Below, piece by piece: positions 44,681-54,382 of a stretch of DNA of 64,000 bases. The notes beneath the pieces were generated by a model. The model did no database searches. It saw only the letters and a list, made by a program, of their open reading frames with translations, and was not told where the DNA came from. The stretch's first letter is position 1. Every line of letters begins with the position of its first letter. The translations under genes were made by a program, and so were the position numbers. The stretch is from an uncultured SAR86 cluster bacterium (GTDB taxonomy: Bacteria; Pseudomonadota; Gammaproteobacteria; Magnimaribacterales; D2472). The DNA is taken from positions 547,328 through 611,327 of the forward strand of contig CACKEY010000001.1 in assembly GCA_902599315.1 (NCBI GenBank). Reading direction: 5' to 3'.

Positions 44681-45461
44681 ATTAGATGAAAAAATTCTTT
44701 CTTTAAAAAATGCATCTAAAAAAGCACTCGTAGCATACTTAGTCGCTGGAGATCCTGATTTAGATTCAACCCTTGAACTTATGCATGGATTTGTTGATGC
44801 AGGAGTTGACATTCTTGAGGTTGGGGTTCCCTTTACTGATCCAATTGCTGAGGGCCCAATTATTCAAGCTGCCCACGATAGAGCTCTAAAAAATAATACA
44901 TCGTTGACTAAAATTTTTAAGCTTGTAAAAAAATTTAGAGAAAAAAATGTTGATACACCAGTTATATTAATGGGTTATATAAATACTTTTCTTGCGAATA
45001 TAAAAGCTTTAGAGGAGTCTTATGTTTCTGGAAGTGATGCAGTTTTAATTGTTGATATTCCAGGCGAGAGTGATCTCAAAAATATTGGTATTAAAAATAC
45101 AAATCTTGCGTCAATTTCCTTGATAGCACCAACTACTTCAAAGGATAGAATTTCTAAAATATGCGATAACAGTTCAGGTTTTATATATTACGTTACTCTC
45201 AGGGGTGTAACTGGTTCATCTAATCTCAATATCAGCGAGGCAGAAAGTAATATAAACTTCATTAGATCACAAACCTCGCTGCCAGTTTTTGCAGGATTTG
45301 GAATCAAAACACCTGACGATGCCAGTAGTTTAAGTAAACTATCAGACGGAGTTGTCATTGGATCAAGCCTAGTTGAGATGATAAATAATCACTCTAGAAA
45401 AAAAGAATTTAAAAAAATATATAATTATTTAAATGAGATTTCTAAAGCAATAAGTTTATGA
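44673..45461 (+). CDS. trpA: Tryptophan synthase alpha subunit
   Basis: Cleaves indole-3-glycerol phosphate to indole for TrpB. Starting at the TTG at 44673 gives '[20 protein letters not shown]', which lines up with other TrpA N-termini (262 aa) and overlaps the trpB stop. An ATG four codons upstream (44661) is the alternative. '[15 protein letters not shown]' (catalytic Glu and Asp region), '[13 protein letters not shown]' and '[12 protein letters not shown]' are conserved. Overlaps accD by 4 bases. Confidence 0.93.
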   Translation: MTRLDEKILSLKNASKKALVAYLVAGDPDLDSTLELMHGFVDAGVDILEVGVPFTDPIAEGPIIQAAHDRALKNNTSLTKIFKLVKKFREKNVDTPVILMGYINTFLANIKALEESYVSGSDAVLIVDIPGESDLKNIGIKNTNLASISLIAPTTSKDRISKICDNSSGFIYYVTLRGVTGSSNLNISEAESNINFIRSQTSLPVFAGFGIKTPDDASSLSKLSDGVVIGSSLVEMINNHSRKKEFKKIYNYLNEISKAISL

Positions 45462-46318
45462 ATTGGCTTACAAGATTAATCCCATCCATTGGATTAAAGC
45501 GTGATTCAGGTTTATCAAAAAGCAAGATACCCGAGGGACTATGGAATAACTGCCCAGCCTGCGATGCTATCTTGTATGAACCTGAATTAAAAAAATCACT
45601 TTATGTATGCCCAAAGTGTGATCATCACCTTCGTATTGGAGCTCGGACAAGAATGTCTATTTTTTTTGATGGTGGGGGCTTTCATGAGCTTGCAACTAAA
45701 ATTACTACAAAAGATATTTTAAAGTTTAAAGATACAAAGTCTTATGGACAACGTATCAAAGAAGCAGTAACAACCACTGGTGAAGAAGAGGCAATTATTA
45801 TAGGTAAAGGCAAACTTGAGGGTGCAGAAATTGTAGTTGCCGCTTTTGAATTTCGTTACATGGGTGGCTCTATGGGCGGAGCAGTTGGAACAAAATTTGT
45901 ACAAGGAGTTGACGAGGCTATTGTAAGCAAAGTCCCTTTTATATGTTTTTCCACAAGCGGTGGAGCTAGAATGCAAGAGTCAATGGTTTCACTTATGCAG
46001 ATGGCCAAAACTTCAGCAGCATTGGAAAAACTCAAAGCAGCAAAATTACCATATATATCTGTGATGATTGATCCAATATATGGAGGTGTTTCAGCTAGCA
46101 TCGCTATGTTAGGAGACATTAATATAGCAGAACCTAATGCATTGGTTGGTTTTGCAGGCAGACGAGTAATTGAGCAAACTGTCAGAGTTGATCTGCCTGA
46201 GGACTTTCAAAAATCAGAATTTTTATTAGAGCATGGAGCGATTGACATGATAGTTCATAGACATGACTTAAGATTGAAGGTTTCCAGCATTTTATCCAAG
46301 CTGTATCCTCAAAAATGA
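45458..46318 (+). CDS. accD: Acetyl-CoA carboxylase carboxyltransferase beta subunit
   Basis: With AccA carboxylates acetyl-CoA to malonyl-CoA for fatty-acid synthesis. The 286-aa protein has the N-terminal zinc ribbon Cys32, Cys35, Cys51, Cys54 ('NCPACDAIL', 'VCPKCDHHLRI') and the crotonase-like CT core 'FSTSGGARMQESMVSLMQM' and 'GGVSASIAMLGDI'. folC, normally next, is absent; a SPOR protein gene overlaps its stop by 4 bases. Confidence 0.97.
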   Translation: MNWLTRLIPSIGLKRDSGLSKSKIPEGLWNNCPACDAILYEPELKKSLYVCPKCDHHLRIGARTRMSIFFDGGGFHELATKITTKDILKFKDTKSYGQRIKEAVTTTGEEEAIIIGKGKLEGAEIVVAAFEFRYMGGSMGGAVGTKFVQGVDEAIVSKVPFICFSTSGGARMQESMVSLMQMAKTSAALEKLKAAKLPYISVMIDPIYGGVSASIAMLGDINIAEPNALVGFAGRRVIEQTVRVDLPEDFQKSEFLLEHGAIDMIVHRHDLRLKVSSILSKLYPQK

Positions 46319-46803
46319 ATTTTAATCGCACGCTTGGAATTTTTATTTCGGTAACTATTTTGATTTGGATTCTTATTTTTGCTTTATCGCCTCAACCTAA
46401 ATATCAACAGATTACTAGTATTAATATTCCTGAGCTCCCAAAGCCTTCAGTGGATCAAGATACTCTTCAAAGCATTGAATTCAAAGAGGTTAAAAATGAT
46501 TTTTTTAAAATTGATATCAAAGATACAATCCCTTCTGCGAAGGAGCGTGTAGATAAAATTGATTTCAATTTTTATGTATATAAAGTTGGTGCATTCGAAA
46601 ATCAAACTATAATTTCCAAGCTAGTTAAATCCTATAATGATGAGGGATTTCCTGCTCTTACTGAGCAAAATCAATCAAATAAAGACCTTACTAATATTCT
46701 AGTGGGACCTTTCTCCAGTAAAAGTGATATTGAGGATAATATGGAGAAATTAAATAACATTGCTAAGATTAATGCAGGAGAAGTAATCGCTTGGAATCCA
46801 TAG
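46315..46803 (+). CDS. SPOR-domain membrane protein (DedD-like)
   Basis: A 162-aa bitopic inner-membrane protein with one N-terminal transmembrane helix (about 5-23), a short periplasmic linker and a C-terminal SPOR domain (about 85-162: 'FYVYKVGAFENQTIISKLVK' and 'ILVGPFSSKSDIEDN'). SPOR domains bind denuded septal peptidoglycan, and DedD in E. coli supports cell division. The locus between accD and cvpA is the dedD position. Shorter than E. coli DedD (220 aa). Assignment by domain and synteny. Confidence 0.85.
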   Translation: MNFNRTLGIFISVTILIWILIFALSPQPKYQQITSINIPELPKPSVDQDTLQSIEFKEVKNDFFKIDIKDTIPSAKERVDKIDFNFYVYKVGAFENQTIISKLVKSYNDEGFPALTEQNQSNKDLTNILVGPFSSKSDIEDNMEKLNNIAKINAGEVIAWNP

Positions 46804-47330
46804 TTTTATCTTATTTTGATTATGTTGTAATTGGAATAATTATTCTGTCAGGTTTCTTGGCTTTTTTTCGAGGCTTTATTCAGGAATGTTTATCGTTTGT
46901 TTTATGGGTAATTGCGTTTGCAGCATCAATGTTTTTAGATGTTCACCTAGACCCCTATCTATTGGATTATATTCAAAGTCCTGAAATTAGAAGGGCGCTT
47001 ATTATTATCTTTATTTTCGTTGGGATTATCTTTTTTGGGAGCTTTTTAATTAAATTACTACGAGGTTTAGTTCATTGGTCTGGTTTGGGTGGATTAGACA
47101 GATTGCTAGGAGTATTATTTGGATTTCTTAGAGGGTTTCTTTTAATTGTTGTAATTTATTTAGTGCTTCCAAATAACATTAAGCAGTCTAAGTTTATTGC
47201 AGATTCTGAGAGCGCTTATTATTTAAACAAATATGCACCCATGGCCGAGAAATTTTTTAAAAATATGATCTCTGACGGAAATTCAGTTATGCTTAAGTCT
47301 AGTATCAGTAAAATTCACGAGACATTATAA
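46791..47330 (+). CDS. cvpA: CvpA family membrane protein
   Basis: A 179-aa inner-membrane protein with four predicted transmembrane helices. 'FDYVVIGIIILSGFLAFFRG' opens the protein, and 'SGLGGLDRLLGVLFGFLRGF' is the CvpA signature. The family was first linked to colicin V production and is tied to envelope homeostasis. The TTG start at 46791 overlaps the SPOR gene by 13 bases, and its TAA overlaps the purF ATG by one base. Confidence 0.92.
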   Translation: MESIVLSYFDYVVIGIIILSGFLAFFRGFIQECLSFVLWVIAFAASMFLDVHLDPYLLDYIQSPEIRRALIIIFIFVGIIFFGSFLIKLLRGLVHWSGLGGLDRLLGVLFGFLRGFLLIVVIYLVLPNNIKQSKFIADSESAYYLNKYAPMAEKFFKNMISDGNSVMLKSSISKIHETL

Positions 47331-48811
47331 TGTGTGGAATAGTAGGGATATATTCTGAGAATCATGTAGCTAGCTCAATCTATGATTCTTTATTAATGCT
47401 GCAACACAGAGGCCAAGATGCGGCAGGAATGTCAGTTTGTGATTCAACAGGTAAAATAAATAGTAGAAAATCTATGGGGTATGTCCGAGATACTTTTCAT
47501 CAAGGGCATATGAGCAGACTGCTAGGAAATTATGGCATTGGCCATGTACGATATCCAACAGCAGGAGGTGGTGGAAAGGAATTTGCGCAACCCATGTATG
47601 TAAATTCGCCTTATGGCATAAGCATTGCTCACAACGGAAATTTAACAAATTCCAAGACTCTTGCTCGTGAATTATTTCATGCAGAAATGAGGCATCTTAA
47701 TACAGACTCAGACTCAGAGGTTCTTCTTAATATATTTGCACATGAGCTTGGAAAACAAAAAGCAATTTTGCCTTCTAAAAAACATTTTTTTCAGGCTGTA
47801 AGAAAGACTCATACAAGATGCCAAGGAGCATATGCAGTAGTAGCTCTAATTACCGGGTTTGGTTTGGTTGCTTTTAGAGACCCTCGAGGAATAAGGCCAT
47901 TGGTAATTGGTGAAAAAGATGGGAATTTAAAAAAAGAATATATCGTTGCCTCTGAAAATGCTGCTTTCTCAGCGTTAGGTTTTAAAACCCTTCGAGATGT
48001 TGAACCAGGAGAGGCTATATATATTGATGCTGATGGAAATTTACATAGTGAGCAATGTTCTAAAAGTTCAAAATCAACTCCATGCATATTTGAATATGTT
48101 TACTTATCTAGGCCTGACTCAACTCTAGATGAAATTTCCGTTTACAAAGCTAGGATGAGAATGGGTCAAAAATTAGCAAAGAAAATACTAAGATTAAATC
48201 CAAATCATGACATCGATGTAGTAATTCCGATACCTGACAGCTCAACTACAGCTGCATTACAGCTTGCAGCAGCATTAAAGCTTCCTTATAGACAAGGCTT
48301 TGTAAAAAACAGATACGTTGGTAGAACTTTTATTATGCCAAACCAAGAGGAAAGAAAAAAGTCAGTTAGACGTAAGCTTAATATTTTAGATCTTGAATTT
48401 AAGGATAAGAATGTTTTATTAGTTGATGACTCAATAGTTAGGGGCACAACAAGTAAAAGAATTATCGAGATGGCAAAAGAAGCAGGAGCTAAAAAAGTAT
48501 ATTTTTCATCTGCAGCTCCACCAGTCAAATTTCAAAATTTATACGGAATTGATATGGCAGCTACCAATGAGTTAATTGCCTCTGGCAAAACTGATGAAGA
48601 AGTTGCTAAAGCAATAGGTGCAGATTGGTTGATTTATCAAGATTTAAAAGACTTGATTGACTCTGCAAGAGAGGGCAATCCAGCAATTGAAAATTTTGAG
48701 ATCTCTATTTTTGATGGCAAGTATCCAACATCAATTAGTTCTGATTACCTTGAAGACCTTGAAGTAACTAGAGGAGATGAAACAAAAGTTGCCAGAGAAA
48801 AATCTAGTTAA
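47330..48811 (+). CDS. purF: Amidophosphoribosyltransferase
   Basis: First committed step of purine synthesis, PRPP plus glutamine to phosphoribosylamine. The 493-aa protein starts '[12 protein letters not shown]' with the N-terminal nucleophile Cys after Met removal; '[12 protein letters not shown]', '[11 protein letters not shown]' and '[11 protein letters not shown]' define the glutaminase domain. '[19 protein letters not shown]' is the PRPP-binding loop. It ends the long biosynthetic run and interlocks with the acnB stop (TTAA). Confidence 0.97.
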   Translation: MCGIVGIYSENHVASSIYDSLLMLQHRGQDAAGMSVCDSTGKINSRKSMGYVRDTFHQGHMSRLLGNYGIGHVRYPTAGGGGKEFAQPMYVNSPYGISIAHNGNLTNSKTLARELFHAEMRHLNTDSDSEVLLNIFAHELGKQKAILPSKKHFFQAVRKTHTRCQGAYAVVALITGFGLVAFRDPRGIRPLVIGEKDGNLKKEYIVASENAAFSALGFKTLRDVEPGEAIYIDADGNLHSEQCSKSSKSTPCIFEYVYLSRPDSTLDEISVYKARMRMGQKLAKKILRLNPNHDIDVVIPIPDSSTTAALQLAAALKLPYRQGFVKNRYVGRTFIMPNQEERKKSVRRKLNILDLEFKDKNVLLVDDSIVRGTTSKRIIEMAKEAGAKKVYFSSAAPPVKFQNLYGIDMAATNELIASGKTDEEVAKAIGADWLIYQDLKDLIDSAREGNPAIENFEISIFDGKYPTSISSDYLEDLEVTRGDETKVAREKSS

Positions 48812-51387
48812 GCATTTACGATATTGATCGCAGGAATATCTGCTGCATTTGCGCTTTCAACATAGTTATCTATTTCATTGAAATTTAAATACCGATATAT
48901 TTCTTCAGCTAATGGATTAATGTCTTCCATGTATTTCAAGTATTCTTTGGTTGAGGGCAGCTTACCTAATACTGAAGAAATTGCAGCAAGCTCAGCTGAG
49001 GCTAAAAATACATCAGCACCATCTCCTAATCTATTTGGAAAGTTTCTAGTAGACGTTGATACTACGGTTGAATTTGCCAATACTCTGGCTTGATTACCCA
49101 TACAGAGGGAGCAACCGGGTAATTCTGTTCTTGCTCCAGATGTTCCAAATACATTATAGATTCCTTCTTCCATTAATTGTTTTTCATCCATCTTGGTGGG
49201 TGGCACCACCCACAATCTAGCTTTAGTCCCATTATATTTCTTAAGTAAATGGCCTGCTGCTCTGAAGTGACCAATATTTGTCATACATGATCCAATAAAT
49301 ACTTCATCGATTTGCGTCTCTGCCACTGTTGATAAAGGCTTAATATCATCTGGATCATTGGGACATGCAAGAAGAGGCTCCGTAATTTTATTAAGGTCAA
49401 TTTCGATTACCTCTGCATATTCAGCATCCTTATCTGGCTCAAGTAATTCTGGATTTTTGATCCATTCTTCCATTGCCTGTGCTCTTCTCTCTAAAGTTTT
49501 AGCATCACCATAACCACAGCCAATCATCCATCTCAGCATAACAATATTTGATTTTAGATATTCCATAATCGGTTCTTTATTTAATCGAACTGTACACCCT
49601 GAAGCAGATCTTTCAGCAGAAGCATCTGATAATTCAAATGCTTGTTCTACTTTCAAATTTGGCAAACCCTCTATCTCCAGACAACGACCAGAGAAGATAT
49701 TTTTCTTTCCTTTTTTTTCTACAGTCAAAAGACCTTTTTGAATTGCTGCATATGGAATAGCATTTACCAAATCTCTGAGGGTTATCCCTGGCTGCATTTT
49801 ACCTTTAAATCTTACTAGCACTGATTCAGGCATATCTAATGGCATAACGCCTAATGCTGCTGCGAATGCAACTAATCCCGATCCAGCAGGAAAACTTATG
49901 CCTAATGGAAACCGAGTATGGCTATCTCCGCCAGTTCCCACGCCATCAGGAAGCAGCATTCTATTGAGCCAAGAATGAATTATCCCATCACCAGGTTTTA
50001 ATGAAACTCCTCCGCGATTCATTATAAAATCTGGCAATGTATGCTGCGTATCAATATCAACTGGCTTTGGATATGCAGCAGTATGACAAAAGGATTGCAT
50101 AACAAGATCTGCTGAAAATCCCAAACATGCCAATTCTTTGAGTTCATCTCTAGTCATGGGACCAGTTGTATCTTGAGATCCTACTGTTGTCATTCTAGGT
50201 TCGCAATATGTTCCAGGTCTTACTCCTTTGATCCCACATGCTTTACCAACCATTTTTTGAGCTAATGTAAATCCTTTCTTTGAAGAATCTTCAGCATCTG
50301 GTCTTGTGAATATATCAGTTGGCTCTAAGCCAAGTGCTTCCCTGGTTTTGTCTGTTAATTGTCTCCCGATGATTAATGGAATTCGGCCATTTGCTCTTAC
50401 CTCATCTAAAAGCACAGGAGTCTTAAGTTCAAATGTTGATAAGATTTCGCTGCTAGTAGCATCTAATATTTTTCCATTATATGGTTCAAAAATAATTTCT
50501 TGCCCCATTTTTAATTTTGATACATCGCATTCAACTGGAAAAGCTCCAGAATCTTCAAGTGTATTGAAGAAAATCGGTGCAATTTTTCCTCCAAAACAAA
50601 ATCCGCCTTCTTTTTTGTTTGGAATGCATGGAATTTCATCTCCCATATGCCATAAGACAGAATTTGTAGCTGATTTTCTTGATGATCCAGTTCCTACGAC
50701 ATCACCAACAAAAACTAGTGGATTTCCTTTTTTCTTTAACTCTTCAATTGTTTCAAGAGGCTTCTCCAAACCTTCTCTAGGCATTTTGAACATTGCCAAT
50801 GCGTGCAGCGGAATATCTGGTCTAGACCAAGCATCTGTTGCGGGAGATAGATCATCCGTATTAATTTCTCCTGGAACTTTATAGACAGTCAATTTAATTT
50901 GTTCAGGAATTCTTTCTTTTTCTTGAAACCAAGCACCCTCAGCCCAAGCATTTATAACAGTCTTTGCATTTTTATTAGTTTCTGATAATTCCAATATTTC
51001 ATTAAATGCATCAAAAATTAACAAAGTTTTACTTAAAGCATTTGCTGCTTCTTCCCCCAGCTCATCATCTTCTAAGCATTTAACCAATGGTTGGATATTG
51101 TATCCGCCAAGCATTGTTCCTAAAATAATCACAGCTTCTTTTTTTGAGATGTAAGGGCTGCTTGTTTTGCCAGTTGTGATGTCCGCTAAAAAACCTGCTT
51201 TTACATATGCTGATTGATCAACTCCAGCCGGCGTTCTTTCTTTTAATAGCTCTAATAATAACTCTGATTCTTGATGTTCAGATTTAAGCAATTCAACCAA
51301 TTCTGATGTTTGTTGCGCTGAAAGGGGCAGGGGTGGTATTCCCTGTTCTTTCCTTTCTTCACAATGTATTTTGTAATCTTGAAGCAT
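48808..51387 (-). CDS. acnB: Aconitate hydratase B
   Basis: TCA-cycle [4Fe-4S] aconitase, also the likely 2-methylisocitrate-forming hydratase for prpBCD. The 859-aa length and domain order (HEAT-like N-terminal domain, swivel domain, three core domains) fit AcnB. '[20 protein letters not shown]', '[16 protein letters not shown]', '[20 protein letters not shown]', '[15 protein letters not shown]' and '[13 protein letters not shown]' carry the cluster cysteines and substrate loops. Single gene with GGGAG before the ATG. Confidence 0.97.
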   Translation of the reverse strand: MLQDYKIHCEERKEQGIPPLPLSAQQTSELVELLKSEHQESELLLELLKERTPAGVDQSAYVKAGFLADITTGKTSSPYISKKEAVIILGTMLGGYNIQPLVKCLEDDELGEEAANALSKTLLIFDAFNEILELSETNKNAKTVINAWAEGAWFQEKERIPEQIKLTVYKVPGEINTDDLSPATDAWSRPDIPLHALAMFKMPREGLEKPLETIEELKKKGNPLVFVGDVVGTGSSRKSATNSVLWHMGDEIPCIPNKKEGGFCFGGKIAPIFFNTLEDSGAFPVECDVSKLKMGQEIIFEPYNGKILDATSSEILSTFELKTPVLLDEVRANGRIPLIIGRQLTDKTREALGLEPTDIFTRPDAEDSSKKGFTLAQKMVGKACGIKGVRPGTYCEPRMTTVGSQDTTGPMTRDELKELACLGFSADLVMQSFCHTAAYPKPVDIDTQHTLPDFIMNRGGVSLKPGDGIIHSWLNRMLLPDGVGTGGDSHTRFPLGISFPAGSGLVAFAAALGVMPLDMPESVLVRFKGKMQPGITLRDLVNAIPYAAIQKGLLTVEKKGKKNIFSGRCLEIEGLPNLKVEQAFELSDASAERSASGCTVRLNKEPIMEYLKSNIVMLRWMIGCGYGDAKTLERRAQAMEEWIKNPELLEPDKDAEYAEVIEIDLNKITEPLLACPNDPDDIKPLSTVAETQIDEVFIGSCMTNIGHFRAAGHLLKKYNGTKARLWVVPPTKMDEKQLMEEGIYNVFGTSGARTELPGCSLCMGNQARVLANSTVVSTSTRNFPNRLGDGADVFLASAELAAISSVLGKLPSTKEYLKYMEDINPLAEEIYRYLNFNEIDNYVESANAADIPAINIVNA

Positions 51388-51479
51388 TATTTTCTCCCTG
51401 GACAGTCATTTTACTGCGGTATTCCAAATTCCCCAAGCACATTAGATATTTCAATTATATTTACATTGATGAAATGATG

Positions 51480-51485
51480 TATTAT
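51480..51485 (+). promoter_or_regulatory. -10-like element 7 bases before the DUF1289 gene
   Basis: TATTAT ends 7 bases before the ATG at 51493. There is no ribosome-binding site. The match is weaker than at nadK and aroC and no -35 was found. Confidence 0.3.
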
Positions 51486-51492
51486 CCAATCT

Positions 51493-51927
51493 ATGAAGAA
51501 AAATAAAGCTTCTACACCTTGCCTTGGAATATGTTCAACTACTTATGGCGATAATGTGTGCAAAGGATGCAAACGTTTTGTTCATGAGGTAATCAATTGG
51601 AATAAATATGCTATTCCAGAAAAAGAATTGGTTAATTCTAGGCTTGAAAGCTTTAAGCTAACCGTTCTAAAAGATCGATTTTCCGTTTCAAATGCAGAGT
51701 TGCTTGCAACTCGACTCAATGATCAAGGAATCAACTTCAATGATTCTTTAGATCCAATGACTTGGATTTTTGATCTACTTAGAGCAGCAGGTTCCCAAGA
51801 TTTAGATTTAAATCAATTTGGAATTGTCTGCCACTCAAATGCTGAACTCTCTGAATTAAAAGATCAAATTTATGCTGAATTTCTTGATCTTTCTGAGGCT
51901 CATTATGAAAGATATTTTTCTACTTAG
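51493..51927 (+). CDS. DUF1289 domain protein
   Basis: A 144-aa protein with an N-terminal DUF1289 cysteine motif: Cys10, Cys14, Cys23 and Cys26 in 'TPCLGICSTTYGDNVCKGCK', followed by 'VINWNKY', likely a metal or Fe-S binding site. The C-terminal part (about 50-144) is alpha-helical and not recognised. Function of the family is unknown; members are often stand-alone or fused to other proteins in proteobacteria. It converges on umuC with an 8-base overlap. Confidence 0.82.
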   Translation: MKKNKASTPCLGICSTTYGDNVCKGCKRFVHEVINWNKYAIPEKELVNSRLESFKLTVLKDRFSVSNAELLATRLNDQGINFNDSLDPMTWIFDLLRAAGSQDLDLNQFGIVCHSNAELSELKDQIYAEFLDLSEAHYERYFST

Positions 51928-53188
51928 TTTGTGGTAAATCCCACCAATTTGTTGTGTATTTAGGAGATACCATTTGTTTTTGTATTGGTGATAATCCTGC
52001 AGGATGCTGTGACGCGTAATAAATCTGCGTTTGATTGCTATTAAGTGAATCTATAGTTTGCATCAAATGCGTATCTTGCTTTAAGTGCTCATGATCTGCT
52101 GCCTTAAAAAGAGATTGTTGAATGAAGGTTGGATGTGAAAAGTGGCTTAATAATATTCCTGCTTTTGCATAGGGATAACCATTTTTGAAAGTTTTATTCA
52201 GAGCTTTATTTGCACCCATTAAAATGCTCCTTGTATCATCTATGGGGTAGGGAAAATGAAAGCTATTAAATCCTCGATGTTGTGATGTTTTTTGAAATCG
52301 ACTGGTTGCAATAAAGACTGAAACCTGAGAGCACTTCTGCTTTTCATGTCTCAATTTTTCTCCAGCGCGCACTGCAAAATTACTGATCAGTGGTTTTAAT
52401 AAGTCTAAATTATCAATTCTGCCTCTAAAGCTTCGACTTACAACAATTTGTTTTTTTGGATCAGAATGATCTTCTATTTGAATGCATGATTCTCCTCTCA
52501 ATTCTCTGACTGTGCGCTCTAAAACAACACTGAATTTTTTTCGAATTAATCCAATATCCATTTGCATTAAGTCATATGCAGAATATGTGCCTAATTGATT
52601 GAGTTGCTTGGAGAGCCGATGACCAACACCCCAAACCTCGTCAACAGAAATAGCTTTTAGAATATGGGCTATATCTTTTTTACTACTGAGGCAGCAAACT
52701 CCTGCTCCACCTCTTTTATTTTTTGCTACATGACTCGCAACTTTAGCAAGGGTTTTTGTTGGTGCAATGCCAATTCTTACAGGAATGCCAACCCATTGGC
52801 GTATAGTATTTCTGCAGTAAACACCAAATTCGTATGCTTGATTTGATTGTTGTATATGTTGCAGATCTAAAAATGCTTCATCAATGCTATAAACCTCCAT
52901 TTTTTTGACCATCCCATCTAAAATGTTCATTACTCTTTTCGAGAGATCTCCGTATAGTGCAAAGTTAGACGAAAAAACCTTGCCTCCTTGAGCCAAGTAA
53001 GCATTTTTAACTTTAAACCAAGGGATGCCCATTTTGATTCCCATAGCTTTAGCCTCTTTGCTCCTGGCAATTACGCAACCATCATTGTTAGATAGCACAA
53101 CAACGGGTTTCTTTTTTAAATCAGGTCTAAACACTCTTTCACACGAAGCATAGAAATTGTCACAATCTACTAATGCTAAAAATTTCAT
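51920..53188 (-). CDS. umuC: DNA polymerase V catalytic subunit UmuC
   Basis: Y-family error-prone polymerase for translesion synthesis. The 422-aa length matches E. coli UmuC. The palm motif 'VDCDNFYASCERVF' (7-20), 'YSIDEAFLDL' (catalytic acidic pair), 'RIGIAPTKTLAKVASHVAK' and 'VWGVGHRLSKQLNQLG' (HhH) are intact. 'QQSLF' at about 357-361 occupies the position of the E. coli beta-clamp-binding motif. It overlaps umuD by 4 bases and is under the same SOS box. Confidence 0.96.
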   Translation of the reverse strand: MKFLALVDCDNFYASCERVFRPDLKKKPVVVLSNNDGCVIARSKEAKAMGIKMGIPWFKVKNAYLAQGGKVFSSNFALYGDLSKRVMNILDGMVKKMEVYSIDEAFLDLQHIQQSNQAYEFGVYCRNTIRQWVGIPVRIGIAPTKTLAKVASHVAKNKRGGAGVCCLSSKKDIAHILKAISVDEVWGVGHRLSKQLNQLGTYSAYDLMQMDIGLIRKKFSVVLERTVRELRGESCIQIEDHSDPKKQIVVSRSFRGRIDNLDLLKPLISNFAVRAGEKLRHEKQKCSQVSVFIATSRFQKTSQHRGFNSFHFPYPIDDTRSILMGANKALNKTFKNGYPYAKAGILLSHFSHPTFIQQSLFKAADHEHLKQDTHLMQTIDSLNSNQTQIYYASQHPAGLSPIQKQMVSPKYTTNWWDLPQTK

Positions 53189-53616
53189 TCAAATTTATTA
53201 ATGGCAGCAGTTACTGTTCCCATAATATCTAGATCTTGACCATGCTGAATGTAAATTGGTTCATATTTAGGATTCTCTGGCAGTAAGCAAAGCCGAGGCT
53301 TGAGTTGCAATCGCTTGCAGACAAAGTCACCATCCAAAGATGCAACTACAATACTTCCATGCTTTGGCTTGAGACTACGATCAACTATTAAGATAGCTTG
53401 ATCAGCAATATTTGCATTAAGCATTGAATCTCCAGACACTCTTACCAAAAAAGTTGCTGCTCCATTTTTAATAAGATATTTATTTAGATCAATTGGACTT
53501 TCTAGGTAATCATTCGCTGGACTTGGGAAACCTACAGAAACTGGCTCTACAAAAAATTTTGTAAAACTTGCAGGCAGATCACTTGCCGATATTAAACCGA
53601 GATAATTAATAGTCAT
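53185..53616 (-). CDS. umuD: UmuD, Pol V accessory protein/S24 peptidase
   Basis: A 143-aa LexA-like protein that on RecA-stimulated self-cleavage gives UmuD', the Pol V partner. The catalytic dyad is Ser64 ('VSGDSML') and Lys101 ('FVCKRLQL'). The cleavage position by alignment to E. coli (Cys24-Gly25) is Val28-Gly29 in 'PVSVGFPSPANDY'; P1 is Val rather than Cys or Ala. The ATG lies 12 bases after the SOS box. First gene of the umuDC unit. Confidence 0.95.
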   Translation of the reverse strand: MTINYLGLISASDLPASFTKFFVEPVSVGFPSPANDYLESPIDLNKYLIKNGAATFLVRVSGDSMLNANIADQAILIVDRSLKPKHGSIVVASLDGDFVCKRLQLKPRLCLLPENPKYEPIYIQHGQDLDIMGTVTAAINKFE

Positions 53617-53628
53617 GGGATTATAAAA

Positions 53629-53648
53629 TACTGTATATTTATACAGTA
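53629..53648. promoter_or_regulatory. SOS box (LexA operator) of umuDC
   Basis: TACTGTATATTTATACAGTA is a near-perfect match to the E. coli LexA consensus and differs from the lexA box at 27557-27576 only inside the N8 core. It lies 12 bases upstream of umuD and 23 bases past the lpxH stop, so it should act on umuDC only. Confidence 0.92.
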
Positions 53649-53671
53649 TTATTTACAAACAAACAATAGTT

Positions 53672-54382
53672 TTATAACTTAAATTCGGTTAAATCTTGTT
53701 GTTGATCGTCAAGAAATAGACACCAACCGGTTTTATACCAATCACCCAAAACAATTCGAGTGCCAGCGCTAGTATGGTGAGTTTTTGGCCTATGAGTATG
53801 GCCATGAATAAGCAAATCTATGCGATGCTCAGCAAAAAATTGATCAATAGCTTTAGGAGTAACGTCCATAATACTTTTGTCTTTATTTTTATTATCAGCT
53901 TGACTGACGTCACGCATGTTCGAAGCAATCTTTAGGCGCTCATTTAAAGATTTTTCTAAAAATTTTTCTTGCCACTCTGAAGATCTAACCTCTTTTTTGA
54001 ATTCAATATATTTTAAGTCGTTGGTACAAAAATCATCTCCATGAGAGAGAGCAATTTTTAAATCATAGAAGTTCATAAAAAATGGATCTGGAAGCAATTT
54101 TAGATTAGATTTTTTTGCGAAATTTCGGCCACACAGGAAATCTCTGTTGCCGTGAATAAAAAATACCTCCAAGCCATTGCGGGTTGAATGATTAATATTT
54201 TGCATAACATTGGTGGCAAGCTCAGAGTTATCGTCATCTCCAATCCAAGCCTCAAAAAGATCACCTAATATGTATAAATGTGATAGCTCCTGGGCAGCAT
54301 TATTTAAGAAATTAAAAAAGCCCTCCGTTACAGAGGGCATATTTTCAGATAAATGAAGATCAGATATAAATCCTAACTTCAT
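53672..54382 (-). CDS. lpxH: UDP-2,3-diacylglucosamine pyrophosphatase LpxH
   Basis: Lipid A pathway metallophosphoesterase making lipid X. The 236-aa protein has the calcineurin-like metal motifs 'ISDLHLS' (5-11), 'LGDLFEAWIGDD', 'HGNRDFL', 'SHGDD' and 'IHGHTHRP'. It confirms a Gram-negative outer membrane with lipid A. Four-base overlap with ppiB, the usual gammaproteobacterial neighbour. Confidence 0.95.
   Translation of the reverse strand: MKLGFISDLHLSENMPSVTEGFFNFLNNAAQELSHLYILGDLFEAWIGDDDNSELATNVMQNINHSTRNGLEVFFIHGNRDFLCGRNFAKKSNLKLLPDPFFMNFYDLKIALSHGDDFCTNDLKYIEFKKEVRSSEWQEKFLEKSLNERLKIASNMRDVSQADNKNKDKSIMDVTPKAIDQFFAEHRIDLLIHGHTHRPKTHHTSAGTRIVLGDWYKTGWCLFLDDQQQDLTEFKL

Noticed and set aside
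50306..50884. A 192-codon open frame on the plus strand opposite acnB
   Set aside because: It lies wholly inside a well-supported acnB coding region on the other strand, has no family resemblance and reads like the complement of conserved aconitase codons.
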